Assembly (NCBI GenBank): GCA_019310525.1
Contig: JAFDEE010000012.1
Span: 1 to 64,000, forward strand
Source of the DNA: Deltaproteobacteria bacterium
GTDB lineage: Bacteria; Desulfobacterota; DSM-4660; Desulfatiglandales; HGW-15
DNA length: 64,000 bases
Direction: 5' to 3'
Part shown: piece by piece, positions 45,520 to 54,090 of the stretch
How positions within the stretch are numbered: position 1 is the first letter of the stretch
How the letters are laid out: each line of letters begins with the position of its first letter
Translations under genes and position numbers: made by a program
Notes under the pieces: generated by a model
What the model was told of the DNA's origin: nothing
Databases searched by the model: none
The model's input: the letters and a program-made list of their open reading frames with translations, nothing else

Positions 45520-46668
45520 TCAGCACTGTTTGAGTAATTCTCTCGCTTCCTCATGATCCCTGTCGATTTCAAGGATCTCAACAATGATCTTTTCAGCCAG
45601 GATGGGTTTTTTAAGGGATAGATAGAGCTTGGCCAGATACAACCGGATTTCAATGTTCCCCTTGTCCATCTGGACCGCATGAGTCAGGAAATTCAGGGCC
45701 TTTGTCTGGTGTCCCATCTTCATCAGGACCTTACCCAGTTTGAAAGGAAGATCCCAACGATTGGAATTCTCTTCCGTGAGAGATTCCAGGAGTTTTGCGG
45801 CGTATTCATCCATGCCTTTCTCGGCACAGAAATCAGCGATCTGCTCCTTGATCTCAGAGGTAGCGCCCGGAAGCGCCAGGACCCTGTCGAAGACCTCTGC
45901 GGCCTTTTTGAACAGCTTCTTTGCGGCAAGGACCTTCCCGAAGTTGATTCCACGATGCAGTTGGCGGGGGCTCACCTTCATCGCTTTTTCGAAATATTGA
46001 GCCGCCTTGTCGATATCACCCGCCTTCAGGTACAATTCACCGAGGTAATGAAAGGCAAAAACATCCAGGCAATTCATCTTGGCCGCCTTCAATAACCATT
46101 TCTCGGCCTCCTTGTACTCCCCCTTTTTAAAATAGAAGTATCCCAGTTCGCGGATGGGACGGGTCGAATTCGGATTAAGCTCCATGGCCTTGCGGGTTTC
46201 CCGGATGGCGCCTTCAAGGTCCCCCTTCTCCTCGTACTTGCGGGCTCTTTTCAGGTGAACCACCACTGGAGGAGGATTGTTGGCCTTTTCAATGACATCG
46301 GCCACCTTTCCTTCAAGGACTTTTATGGTGAGGGGTTTAAGGATGAAGGCATCGATCTCGGATTCCCCGATTTCCGCCACGTAGTCTTCGTAGGCCTGGG
46401 CGGAGATCATGATCACGGGGAGATCCCGCAATTCCCTGTCCTCCCGTATGACCCTCAAAACCTCCGCTCCCGTCATCACGGGCATAATGTAATCCATTAG
46501 AACCAGGTCCACTGATTCCTTTTGCAATACAGCTAATGCCTCTTTTCCGTTATTGGCGAAAAGAAATCGCTTTCCGTAACCCATCACTTTCATCATCGCG
46601 TGGATCGACTGGCACATGGGAACGGAATCATCTACGATGAGAACCGTCATGTTATGGATATCGATCAT
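45520..46668 (-). CDS. Response regulator with receiver and TPR domains
   Basis: 382 residues from the ATG at 46668, preceded by GGAG at 7 bp; the frame is open a further 220 codons, but that stretch is antisense to the racemase gene. Receiver about 1-130 (TVLIVDDSVPMCQSI, phospho-Asp in VDLVLMDYIMP, Lys in AFILKPLT), then about seven TPR units (AIRETRKAMELNPNSTRPIR, KAAQYFEKAMKVSPRQLHRG). Output is thus protein-protein contact, not DNA binding. First gene of the three-gene signalling operon. Confidence 0.9.
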   Translation of the reverse strand: MIDIHNMTVLIVDDSVPMCQSIHAMMKVMGYGKRFLFANNGKEALAVLQKESVDLVLMDYIMPVMTGAEVLRVIREDRELRDLPVIMISAQAYEDYVAEIGESEIDAFILKPLTIKVLEGKVADVIEKANNPPPVVVHLKRARKYEEKGDLEGAIRETRKAMELNPNSTRPIRELGYFYFKKGEYKEAEKWLLKAAKMNCLDVFAFHYLGELYLKAGDIDKAAQYFEKAMKVSPRQLHRGINFGKVLAAKKLFKKAAEVFDRVLALPGATSEIKEQIADFCAEKGMDEYAAKLLESLTEENSNRWDLPFKLGKVLMKMGHQTKALNFLTHAVQMDKGNIEIRLYLAKLYLSLKKPILAEKIIVEILEIDRDHEEARELLKQC

Positions 46669-47008
46669 ATGCCGACTCCGCTGGTACTCAAGATGCCATC
46701 CTGCTTCGATCAAGAAAATCATCAGATATAATTGAAATTTATATATCCTCGGGGTCCATAAATCAAGCCTCCGCTCCTCCCAATTCCGGTGTATGTCCGC
46801 CCTTTCTGCCAAGCGGATCCCGTAGCGGCTTTCAAAATCCGGTGAATAGATATATACTCGCTTTATACCCAGGGCTTGAAACACCCTCCATGGCTTACAT
46901 TTCGGCAAAAGTGGGATAAGGGATTCTCTTTTTTTGAAAGGCGTCTGCCCGGGGTGGTCCTCTTTGCCCCGAATCAAGAATCTGCGATTAACAGGAGGGA
47001 TATTTTCA
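46669..47008. other. Divergent intergenic region
   Basis: 340 bp between the minus-strand signalling operon and the plus-strand racemase-radical SAM operon. Must carry promoters for both. It has AT-rich TATATA tracts near 46740 and 46855, but no site matches a consensus well enough to call. Confidence 0.4.
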
Positions 47009-48145
47009 ATGAGACCCCTTGAAGGCGTTAAGGTCATTGAGCTTTCAGGACTTGCTCCCGCCCCCTTCTGCGGGATGATCCTTGCCGATTTCGGGGCCGA
47101 CGTCACCGTCATAGGCCGACCCTCCCACAGAGAAGCCGAAATTCCCAACGCCATGTCAAGGAATCCATTTGAGCGGGGTAAGCGGCTCATCAAGCTGGAC
47201 CTCAAAACGGATGCGGGCATAGAAATCCTGAAAAGGATGATCAGGCAGTCCGACGTGCTCCTCGAACCCTTTCGTCCCGGGGTCATGGAGGGCCTCGGGG
47301 TGGGCCCGGATGACGCCTTGGCCCTGAATCCTGGGCTCATCTATGCCAGGCTCACCGGGTGGGGGCAGGAAGGCCCTTACGCTCGGATGGCTGGACACGA
47401 CATCAATTACATCGGTCTATCAGGGGCACTGTCCCTGTTCAGGCGGAAAGGGGAGAAACCTCTGCCTCCCTGCAATCTTCTCGGGGATTTCGCAGGAGGA
47501 GGGCTGCTCTGCGCCCTTGGGATCCTTTTGGCCCTGATCGAGAGGGGCCGGTCAGGAGAGGGGCAGATCATTGATTCGGCCATGCTGGATGGGACGACAT
47601 ACCTTTTGACCCTGTTCTACGGGCTTCTCGCCAACGGCCTTATGGGCCTTGAGATCGGGACCAACCTGCTGGACGGAGGCGCCCCCTTCTATCAGGTTTA
47701 CGAGACGGCGGACGGAAAATTCATGGCGGTCGGAGCACTGGAAAAACATTTCTACGAAAAACTGCTCAAAGAGCTGGGTCTGGACCCGGCCACCCTTCCA
47801 CCACAAAATGACCCGGCTTTCTGGCCCGAAACAAGGGATCTCTTCGAAAAATTATTCAAGGAGAAAACCCGAGAGGAATGGACGGCCGTCTTTGAAGGAA
47901 AAGACGCCTGTGTCACGCCTGTTCTGGAACTGGACGAAGTAAACCTGCATCCCCAAAACAAGGGACGTAGACTCCTGTCATATGCCAACGGGTATCTCCA
48001 GCCCTCTCCTGCACCGAAACTGTCGAGGACCCCCGGTGAAATCCGCGAGAGAAGAAATTCGGGGGATCCGCGGGAAATTCTGCTGGGTCTGGGATATCGT
48101 GATGAAACCATCAAGGATTTTTACTCCAGAGGGGTCATCCAATAG
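47009..48145 (+). CDS. CaiB/BaiF family CoA enzyme, alpha-methylacyl-CoA racemase-like
   Basis: 378 residues from the ATG at 47009, preceded by AGGAGGG; the open frame upstream is not needed. Starts MRPLEGVKVIELSGLAPAPF, the family opening. AGHDINYIGLSGAL and NLLGDFAGGGL match the His and Asp pair regions of alpha-methylacyl-CoA racemases more than those of CoA transferases. Such enzymes epimerise 2-methylacyl-CoA thioesters. It is 3 bp upstream of a B12-binding radical SAM gene, so the two likely act in one pathway; substrate unknown. Confidence 0.88.
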   Translation: MRPLEGVKVIELSGLAPAPFCGMILADFGADVTVIGRPSHREAEIPNAMSRNPFERGKRLIKLDLKTDAGIEILKRMIRQSDVLLEPFRPGVMEGLGVGPDDALALNPGLIYARLTGWGQEGPYARMAGHDINYIGLSGALSLFRRKGEKPLPPCNLLGDFAGGGLLCALGILLALIERGRSGEGQIIDSAMLDGTTYLLTLFYGLLANGLMGLEIGTNLLDGGAPFYQVYETADGKFMAVGALEKHFYEKLLKELGLDPATLPPQNDPAFWPETRDLFEKLFKEKTREEWTAVFEGKDACVTPVLELDEVNLHPQNKGRRLLSYANGYLQPSPAPKLSRTPGEIRERRNSGDPREILLGLGYRDETIKDFYSRGVIQ

Positions 48146-48148
48146 GCG

Positions 48149-49849
48149 ATGAAAAAAGTCCTGCTCATCTATCCCTACTTTATCGACGATCGCATTCACG
48201 TAGAGGAAATCTCACCTCCTCCGATTGGACTTTACTCGGTGGCGGCCGTCTTGAAAGAAAAGGACTATGATGTGGAAATCCTGGACTGGCACGAGATGTC
48301 GGGCAGAACCGGTGAGATGAAAGAGATCTTGCGGGACAGGAAACCCGATGTCATCGGGGTTTCCCTGTTCCACGGAAACCGGTGGGGCGGCATTGAGGTC
48401 GCCCGTATCGCCAAGGCGATCGACCCGGGAATCACGATCGTATTCGGGGGTATCGGGGCGACCTTCTTATGGGAACATCTGCTGGCCAACTTCCGGGATA
48501 TCGATTTCGTCGTCCTGGGAGAGGGTGAACACAGCTTTTTACGGCTCCTGCAATACCTGGAACGGGAAGGGAGTCCCGGTGCGCCGGATATCCCGGGCAT
48601 CGCTTACAGGGATCATGGAATCCCCAACAAGACAAGCGATCCCGAACCCATCAAGGACCTGGATGCCCTTCCGATCCCCGCCAAGTACTATGCTTACCAG
48701 CATGTCTCTTCAAGTCGGGGCTGCGCTTGGGATTGTGCCTTTTGTGGATCCCCAAAATTCTGGGGAAGGAGAATCCGGTTCCGTTCCCCCCGGCACTTCG
48801 TCGAGGAGTTGAGCCTGCTTTACCAAAGGGGACATACTTTTTTCTACTTTTCAGACGACACCTTTACCCTGGACAGGGAAAGGGCGATCGGGATCTGCAA
48901 GTCGATCCTGGAACAGGGGCTGGACATCACCTGGTATGCCATATCCCGGGTCGACTGCGTGGATGAAGAAATTCTCTATTGGATGAGAAAGGCGGGATGC
49001 ATTCAAATCAGCTACGGGATCGAAAGCGGCTCCGAGCGGATACGAAGGGTGCTGAACAAGCGGATCAATAGGAATGACATTTTAAGGGCCTTTCGCCTCA
49101 CGAGGCGTTACGGTATCCTGCCCCGGGCCTATTTCATGTACGGCTCTCCGGGAGAGACGGACGAAACAATTGGAGAGACCATCACCTTGATTAATGAAAT
49201 CAAGCCGCTGAGCACCATATTCTATGTCTTGGATCTCTTCCCTGGAACCCGGCTCTTCGAGAGCGTGAAAGAAAGGATGGGTCTTACGGATGAAATCTGG
49301 CTTAAAAAGATCGAGGGGATCCTTTACTTCGAGGTGGACCCTGCAATCTCGAGACAAAAAATCCTGGATTACGGGAAAAGGCTCCGGGAGGCATTTTACA
49401 ATCATCTCCACCTTTTTGCAGATGCCGATGAAATGGATCTCGTCGACCGAAAGGATCTCTACCCCTTTCATGCCGACTTCTTATCCAGGCTGGCCATGAC
49501 CTTCAGCCATGGCGATTACGCCAGGGTGCCATCCATCAAAGGAAGAGAGACGATAGCGCAGAACCTCTATGAAAGCTCCCTTAGATATCACCCAAACCAA
49601 AGGGCCTATCTGGGTCTTGCGATCATCAAGCAGAAAAGGAGAGCCTTCAGGGACTCTCTCGTCGTGCTCAACAAGGGGCTTCGTCTCTTTCCGGAAAGCA
49701 AATCCCTTCATGTATGTGCAGGCATCAGCCACATGAACCTGGGGGAATACGATCTCGCCCTTTCTCACTTCTCTCCATACAAGGGATCCCCCGAGGTTGA
49801 ACCCTACCTCTCCCATTGTCGAAAAGCCTTGGCCCATGGGGTCCGATAA
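48149..49849 (+). CDS. B12-binding-domain radical SAM protein with TPR-like C-terminus
   Basis: 566 residues. Cobalamin-binding-type domain at 1-150 (KVLLIYPYF, PPPIGLYSVAAVLKEKDYDVEI, FGGIGATF), but no DxHxxG motif was seen. Radical SAM core with C192-x3-C196-x2-C199 (RGCAWDCAFCGSPKFWG), GIESGSERI and MYGSPGETDET. The C-terminal 120 residues look like TPR helices (SSLRYHPNQRAYLGLAIIKQ, VVLNKGLRLFPESKSLHVCA). Class B enzymes of this kind methylate or rearrange carbon centres. Starts 3 bp after the racemase-like gene. Confidence 0.9.
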   Translation: MKKVLLIYPYFIDDRIHVEEISPPPIGLYSVAAVLKEKDYDVEILDWHEMSGRTGEMKEILRDRKPDVIGVSLFHGNRWGGIEVARIAKAIDPGITIVFGGIGATFLWEHLLANFRDIDFVVLGEGEHSFLRLLQYLEREGSPGAPDIPGIAYRDHGIPNKTSDPEPIKDLDALPIPAKYYAYQHVSSSRGCAWDCAFCGSPKFWGRRIRFRSPRHFVEELSLLYQRGHTFFYFSDDTFTLDRERAIGICKSILEQGLDITWYAISRVDCVDEEILYWMRKAGCIQISYGIESGSERIRRVLNKRINRNDILRAFRLTRRYGILPRAYFMYGSPGETDETIGETITLINEIKPLSTIFYVLDLFPGTRLFESVKERMGLTDEIWLKKIEGILYFEVDPAISRQKILDYGKRLREAFYNHLHLFADADEMDLVDRKDLYPFHADFLSRLAMTFSHGDYARVPSIKGRETIAQNLYESSLRYHPNQRAYLGLAIIKQKRRAFRDSLVVLNKGLRLFPESKSLHVCAGISHMNLGEYDLALSHFSPYKGSPEVEPYLSHCRKALAHGVR

Positions 49850-49990
49850 AAAAACCGTTTTGTTCCGGGGAAGCTTCTGAGGAGGCTCCCCCCGCCCATT
49901 TTACCTGCCCCATGGGAACCATGCCCCGGCAAAAAATCCGGGATTTACAACAGGCGCCCGTAGTCCCCTTCATCTCTTTCTCATTAACTT

Positions 49991-50392
49991 CTACGGCGGA
50001 TCCACCGCACCTGTTTCCTTTTCCAACCGGGTTTTCCCGATTAGTGAGAGTATTACCTCCGGCATGCCCTTTCTTTCGACCACAACCGTGTAAAGCAGAA
50101 TGAGAAACTGCACGCCACAAATTATGGATTCCAGATAAAAAAAGCTCCTTGGTGTTTTCACCACGATAAGGGCGGGTGTCAATAGAGCGGTACCTGCCAG
50201 GAGCACGTACCGGAAAAAGATCCTTGACTTTCCGGACCGCTGCCGGAAAAGAGCGGATATCTTCAGCAGGACGAACACGATTACGATATCCGCTCCACTC
50301 CAGAGGATACCCTGCACCTTGGAACTCAACAGGTAGAGACGGGTGTCAAAATGACCCGCAACCCACAGAAGAAGGGAACAAAGATTATACAT
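49991..50392 (-). CDS. Small membrane protein, unknown
   Basis: 133 residues with about four hydrophobic helices (IVIVFVLLKISALF, YVLLAGTALLTPALIVV, LESIICGVQFLILLYTVVV). No recognisable motif. Its start overlaps the end of the larger membrane protein gene by 8 bp, so the two are translated together and probably form a complex. Confidence 0.65.
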   Translation of the reverse strand: MYNLCSLLLWVAGHFDTRLYLLSSKVQGILWSGADIVIVFVLLKISALFRQRSGKSRIFFRYVLLAGTALLTPALIVVKTPRSFFYLESIICGVQFLILLYTVVVERKGMPEVILSLIGKTRLEKETGAVDPP

Positions 50393-51014
50393 GTTTTCCT
50401 TCCATAATTCTCTTCAACAGAAAATACGCCCGTATACCGTAAACAGCCACGACCCACTCGAAAAGGATCCAGAACACCCCGCAGATTCGAATATAGAAAA
50501 GCGAAATGCGTGTCACTCCCTTTGAATGAACAACCCCTTCTTTTGCCAAAGAGAGGAGACCGTACTCCAAGAGTCCGAAGAGGAGACCGAGAAAGACCAC
50601 GAGGAGGGGGATAGCCCAAGCCGTCCACTTTCCCTTTTCCTCCTTCTCTTCACCGGTCTTCAAGGGGTGTTTTCCTTCTCCGGCATCCTCCCTAAGAACA
50701 TGAAAGATACGTATTACATAGAGCATGATAAGGCCTTCCAGGGAGACCCAAACCGTGCAAAAGAGATCCCAAACCCCCCATCTATAAAGACCTCGCCGAA
50801 AGGCGGATTCAAGGCCTAAAAACCCTCGCAGAAAATTTTCTCCAAAGAGCATTAACCAGCAAAGGATGAAAAAAATTAACAGGAAAGAAAAGACGAGGCT
50901 TTTCTGAGAAACTTTTCTGTTTTTCAAATAAAGAAACCCCCACCGGACGTAAATCAGGATTACACCTTCGGCAAAGGTCCAAAACAAGGCCATCGTGTTA
51001 ACAAATAATTTCAT
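50385..51014 (-). CDS. Membrane protein, unknown
   Basis: 209 residues with about five helices (FWTFAEGVILIYVRWGFLYL, SLVFSFLLIFFILCWLMLF, VWVSLEGLIMLYVIRIF, WAIPLLVVFLGLLFGLLEY, FWILFEWVVAVYGIRAYFLL). The two segments FWTFAEGVILIYVRW and FWILFEWVVAVYGIR, about 170 residues apart, are similar and suggest an internal duplication. A charged loop (about 110-128) divides the protein. Function unknown. Confidence 0.7.
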   Translation of the reverse strand: MKLFVNTMALFWTFAEGVILIYVRWGFLYLKNRKVSQKSLVFSFLLIFFILCWLMLFGENFLRGFLGLESAFRRGLYRWGVWDLFCTVWVSLEGLIMLYVIRIFHVLREDAGEGKHPLKTGEEKEEKGKWTAWAIPLLVVFLGLLFGLLEYGLLSLAKEGVVHSKGVTRISLFYIRICGVFWILFEWVVAVYGIRAYFLLKRIMEGKHV

Positions 51015-51099
51015 TCCCTCTCCATCACTGATTCCAAAGTCTTAGAGAAGGACCGCGAAGGCCCATTGTTCAGCAAAAGAATTACCTCTCCATCCCTAA

Positions 51100-51240
51100 C
51101 AGGTTGTTGAAAAACATAGCGAGCGTTGCTGAGGCAAGATAAAATGAAGCTTAAGGGAGGAGTTTACATCCAATAAATGAGCATTTTAAGCCTCAATTTA
51201 ACCCGAACATCAACAAGCGCAGTAGTTTTTCAACAACCTG
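51100..51240. mobile_element. MITE-like element, family 1 (copy B)
   Basis: 141 bp; inverted ends CAGGTTGTTGAAAAACATAG and AGTAGTTTTTCAACAACCTG. Reverse complement aligns along its whole length with 43303-43442. Confidence 0.85.
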
Positions 51241-51420
51241 TTGAAATGACCTATGGGAACATACAGCAAACCCAAAAAGATCACCATTGTTTTCTTGAGG
51301 GCCAAGCCTATTTGATAAGAAAAAACAATGGTTTCACGATATGAAACTATTTTGCGTTTCCCGTCATGCTGCAGAAAACATGACCGAAATTTCCGGTTGA
51401 CTCTCTTCAAAACCTATTTC

Positions 51421-51559
51421 GTGTCCATCCATAAATAGGCAATTTTATTCAAGGTCAAGGAAGGCGAAGATTTTAACCACAGGAATACATTGAAGTATTT
51501 CGAGGATTAAAATCTGAGCCTGACGCAGAGATTGAAAAGGGCCATTTATGGATGGACAC
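51421..51559. mobile_element. MITE-like element, family 2
   Basis: 139 bp; near-perfect inverted ends GTGTCCATCCATAAATAGGC and GCCATTTATGGATGGACAC. The interior (TTCAAGGTCAAGGAAGGCGA, CCACAGGAATACATTGAAGT) is the reverse complement of the core of the family-3 elements. Solo ends occur at 15893 and 20105. Confidence 0.85.
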
Positions 51560-52084
51560 TATTTCCTTGTTCCAGATGTGTCTCCTTTGCAGGAACCGTA
51601 TCTGAAAGCGAACCAACTTCCATCAACGGCCATTCTTGAGAGGGGGATAATACACCCTTTCCCCAAGCCATTGGCTGATACATTGAACCTGAGAGTACGA
51701 GAAGAAAAATCGCTCTTGCATGTTCATCGGCAGTCAGTGTCGCCCTTACGACGTGTCATACAAGCCCACAATATATTGATGGGTACACGTTCATGCAGGC
51801 TCTGTTTCCATCTAAATTTCGAGGGAAGACCTGCGAAAAGCCATAAAGCACAATGGATGGTTTCACAAAAAGACTTCCATAATCCTGGTTACACAGCGTT
51901 CTCAAGGCCCTGTCGAATTCCTATTCTCATCCCTCTCATTACACCATTTTCATGCTATTCCTCTTGCGTTCAATAAAGATCCACAAAGGGCAATTTTTCG
52001 CCATTTCCAAAGCCAAGAACAATAATTCCCAACCGATAAAATCAGATCGAAGTCATATTTTAATAAATAACCTGATGTTTGTTC
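51560..52084. other. Intergenic, no gene recognised
   Basis: A plus-strand frame starts inside the MITE end and runs to 51976, but its composition (many Pro, Leu, Ser, no motif) does not look like a protein. The complementary strand shows nothing I recognise. It may be a degraded gene. Confidence 0.4.
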
Positions 52085-52114
52085 TTGACTTTTTCAATCT
52101 AATTGCTTTATCTT
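52085..52114 (+). promoter_or_regulatory. Candidate sigma-70 promoter of the AT-hook gene
   Basis: TTGACT (52085-52090), 18-bp spacer, TATCTT (52109-52114), then an AT-rich leader and GGGAGG before the ATG at 52147. Confidence 0.5.
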
Positions 52115-52146
52115 TTAATATAAACAAAAAAGGGAGGTAGTCATTT

Positions 52147-52518
52147 ATGAAAGCACTGAAAAAAGACCTTCAGGCCATGGTAAAGAATTTAAAAACCTTA
52201 ACCTCTAAAGTCGAGAAGATGGTAAAAAATATCGATAAGCTCGACAAAGGTACGGCCGCCAAAGCACCGGCGAAAAGGGGCCGTCCGGCAGCTGCAAAGA
52301 AGGTAAAAAAGGCCGCCCCGGCAAGAGGAAGGAAGAAAGAGTCTACGGCCATGGACACGGTTTACAGCATCGTGGCCAAAAGCAGGAAAGGGGTCAATAC
52401 GGCCACCATCAAAGAGAAGACAGGATTTAACGATAAGAAGATCTGGAACGCCATTAACAGGCTGAAGACCCAGGGCAAGATCAAAAGCGCACGCAAAGGC
52501 GTCTACATAAAAATCTAA
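52147..52518 (+). CDS. Small basic DNA-binding protein: coiled coil, AT-hook, winged helix
   Basis: 123 residues. N-terminal coiled coil (LQAMVKNLKTLTSKVEKMVK, about 8-38), a histone H1-like basic stretch with an AT-hook core (KRGRPAAAKK, about 43-52, followed by PARGRKK), and a C-terminal winged-helix segment (VYSIVAKSRKGVNTATIKEK, IWNAINRLKTQGKIKSARKG). The arrangement suggests a nucleoid-associated or regulatory DNA-binding protein that works as an oligomer. It stands alone with its own promoter-like sequence and strong ribosome site. Confidence 0.8.
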   Translation: MKALKKDLQAMVKNLKTLTSKVEKMVKNIDKLDKGTAAKAPAKRGRPAAAKKVKKAAPARGRKKESTAMDTVYSIVAKSRKGVNTATIKEKTGFNDKKIWNAINRLKTQGKIKSARKGVYIKI

Positions 52519-52576
52519 GTGAGGCCCTGGGAGCACTTTTCACACCGGAAATTCCTTTTTCCGATATCGAACTTTC

Positions 52577-52622
52577 AACAAGAGAGAACCCAGTACAACA
52601 GGGCACTGGATTCTCTCTTGTT
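52577..52622 (+). terminator. Long inverted repeat after the AT-hook gene
   Basis: AACAAGAGAGAACCCAGT (52577-52594) pairs with ACTGGATTCTCTCTTGTT (52605-52622), 17 of 18 positions, 9-nt loop. There is no T run, so termination is plausible but not certain. Confidence 0.5.
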
Positions 52623-52699
52623 AACCTTCCTCGCTGCTATTCACTGAAAAAGAAGCGGACCATTGATTTCGGGAATCGGGGAAGGATGGGGCGCACCTG

Positions 52700-52731
52700 A
52701 AAAAAAGGCTCGGGTGAAGTTCACCCGAGCC
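52700..52731 (-). terminator. Rho-independent terminator of tRNA-Arg
   Basis: Minus strand: GGCTCGGGTGAA/TTCACCCGAGCC perfect stem (52707-52731) followed by a run of seven T, 14 bp after the tRNA. Confidence 0.9.
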
Positions 52732-52745
52732 CTGTTTCATCATGG

Positions 52746-52822
52746 TGGTGCGCCCAGCAGGATTCGAACCTGCGACCTACGGATTCGTAGTCCGTCACTC
52801 TATCCAGCTGAGCTATGGGCGC
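52746..52822 (-). tRNA. tRNA-Arg (ACG)
   Basis: 77 nt with encoded CCA. Acceptor GCGCCCA/TGGGCGC, anticodon stem ACGGA/TCCGT with loop CTACGAA (anticodon ACG), T arm GCAGGTTCGAATCCTGC. Confidence 0.95.
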
Positions 52823-52950
52823 AATGGTTTCTCACAGCCCCTTCATTTCAGAGAGCATGTAAAAAGAATCATATCAAACGTGGGTCTGTCAAGCAAGAAA
52901 AGTACGCTATCCCTTCGGTACCGTGGCATCCGCTGATAGAAAAATAAGGA

Positions 52951-53457
52951 TCACTGATCCAGATGTCCCGGCGGGGATCCATCCCTTATCCGTCTGATAA
53001 TCTCTGTTGTGGAATGGCCGGAGACAAAGGGTATGGAACGGACCTCACCTCCCGCCTTTATTACCAGGTCACCTCCTATTATTTTGTCCACCGGCCAATC
53101 CCCACCCTTTACCAGGACGTCCGGCATAAGGGAACGGATCACTTCCAAAGGAGTCTCCTCATCGAAAAGGGTGACGGCATCCACGAATTCAAGGGCCGAG
53201 AGGAGTTCAGCACGCTCCTCCTCCGGCATGACAGGCCTTCCGGGCCCCTTGATAGCGCGTACGGAACGGTCGCTGTTGACAGCTACGATCAGGTAGTCAC
53301 CTAATTTCCGCGCCTCTGAAAGGTACCGGACATGACCCCGGTGCAAGAGGTCGAAACAACCGTTGGTGAATACTATTCTTTTCCCTCGGCCCTTGAGGTT
53401 CCCAATATCATCCCCAAGGGCCTTTATCGATTTTATCTTCCGCAGGTAAGATTCCAT
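52951..53457 (-). CDS. D-glycero-beta-D-manno-heptose 1-phosphate adenylyltransferase (HldE C-terminal type)
   Basis: 168 residues, stand-alone nucleotidyltransferase like the C-terminal half of HldE (RfaE2). [20 protein letters not shown] carries the HxGH motif, [18 protein letters not shown] and VKGGDW are family marks, and [12 protein letters not shown] closes it. It would make ADP-heptose for LPS core synthesis. The kinase half is not in the window. Downstream of the YjbQ-family gene by 80 bp. Confidence 0.92.
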   Translation of the reverse strand: MESYLRKIKSIKALGDDIGNLKGRGKRIVFTNGCFDLLHRGHVRYLSEARKLGDYLIVAVNSDRSVRAIKGPGRPVMPEEERAELLSALEFVDAVTLFDEETPLEVIRSLMPDVLVKGGDWPVDKIIGGDLVIKAGGEVRSIPFVSGHSTTEIIRRIRDGSPPGHLDQ

Positions 53458-53537
53458 TTACCAGTTTTCAAAAAAGGGGTCGCGAGGGAAACATTCCCGA
53501 TGAAGAAAAACGGGATGCCCCCCGGACAGGAAGACCA

Positions 53538-53927
53538 TCATACCTTGACATATGCCTTTCGTGATCGGGGGCCGTCGAATTCACAAAAGAAGATCTTTTG
53601 CCAGGTTCCGAGTATCAACCGGCCTTCTTCCACGATAACGGAGACCGAACTGCCCATCATTGAAGCCTTGATATGGCTGTCCGCGTTCCCTTCCATGTGG
53701 CGGTATCCGGCATGGGGAGGCACCAGGTCGTTCAATCTGGTGAGAATGTCGACGCAGACCGCCGGGTCCGCCCCTTCATTAATGGTGATCCCCGCAGTGG
53801 TGTGGGGCACGTAAACCGTGCAAATTCCTTCAGTCACGGAGTTCCGATGAATAATGTCCTGCACGGAGGCGGTGATATCCACCATCTCGATCCTTGATCG
53901 TGTATTGATCCGGATGATCTCGGGCAT
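53538..53927 (-). CDS. YjbQ (UPF0047) family protein
   Basis: 129 residues from the ATG at 53927, preceded by GGAGG; 16 upstream codons are in frame but lack such a site. Motifs: VYVPHTTAGITINEGADP and YRHMEGNADSHIKASMMGSS, with the conserved His and Glu of the family. Members are annotated as secondary thiamine-phosphate synthases on the basis of limited data; the true role is uncertain. Confidence 0.9.
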   Translation of the reverse strand: MPEIIRINTRSRIEMVDITASVQDIIHRNSVTEGICTVYVPHTTAGITINEGADPAVCVDILTRLNDLVPPHAGYRHMEGNADSHIKASMMGSSVSVIVEEGRLILGTWQKIFFCEFDGPRSRKAYVKV

Positions 53928-54090
53928 ATTGCTCAACCTCCCAGCACTTTTCAGCAAGCTGTTGGTGCTCATCAAAGTCTGGTTTTCTCTGGGCTCCCCT
54001 CCGGGCCATGATTCATAAAAGGCCCGGCCGTTTCCGAGGATCCGGGGGTCGATGAGTACAAAAAGCTCAAAGGAAAAGCAACGGCGACCC

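Noticed and set aside
46669-47340. Upstream 220-codon extension of the receiver-TPR protein
   Set aside because: It is antisense to the racemase-like gene, low in motif content, and a good ribosome site precedes the ATG at 46668.
51548-51976. 142-residue plus-strand frame
   Set aside because: Starts inside a MITE end, has no ribosome site and no protein-like composition.
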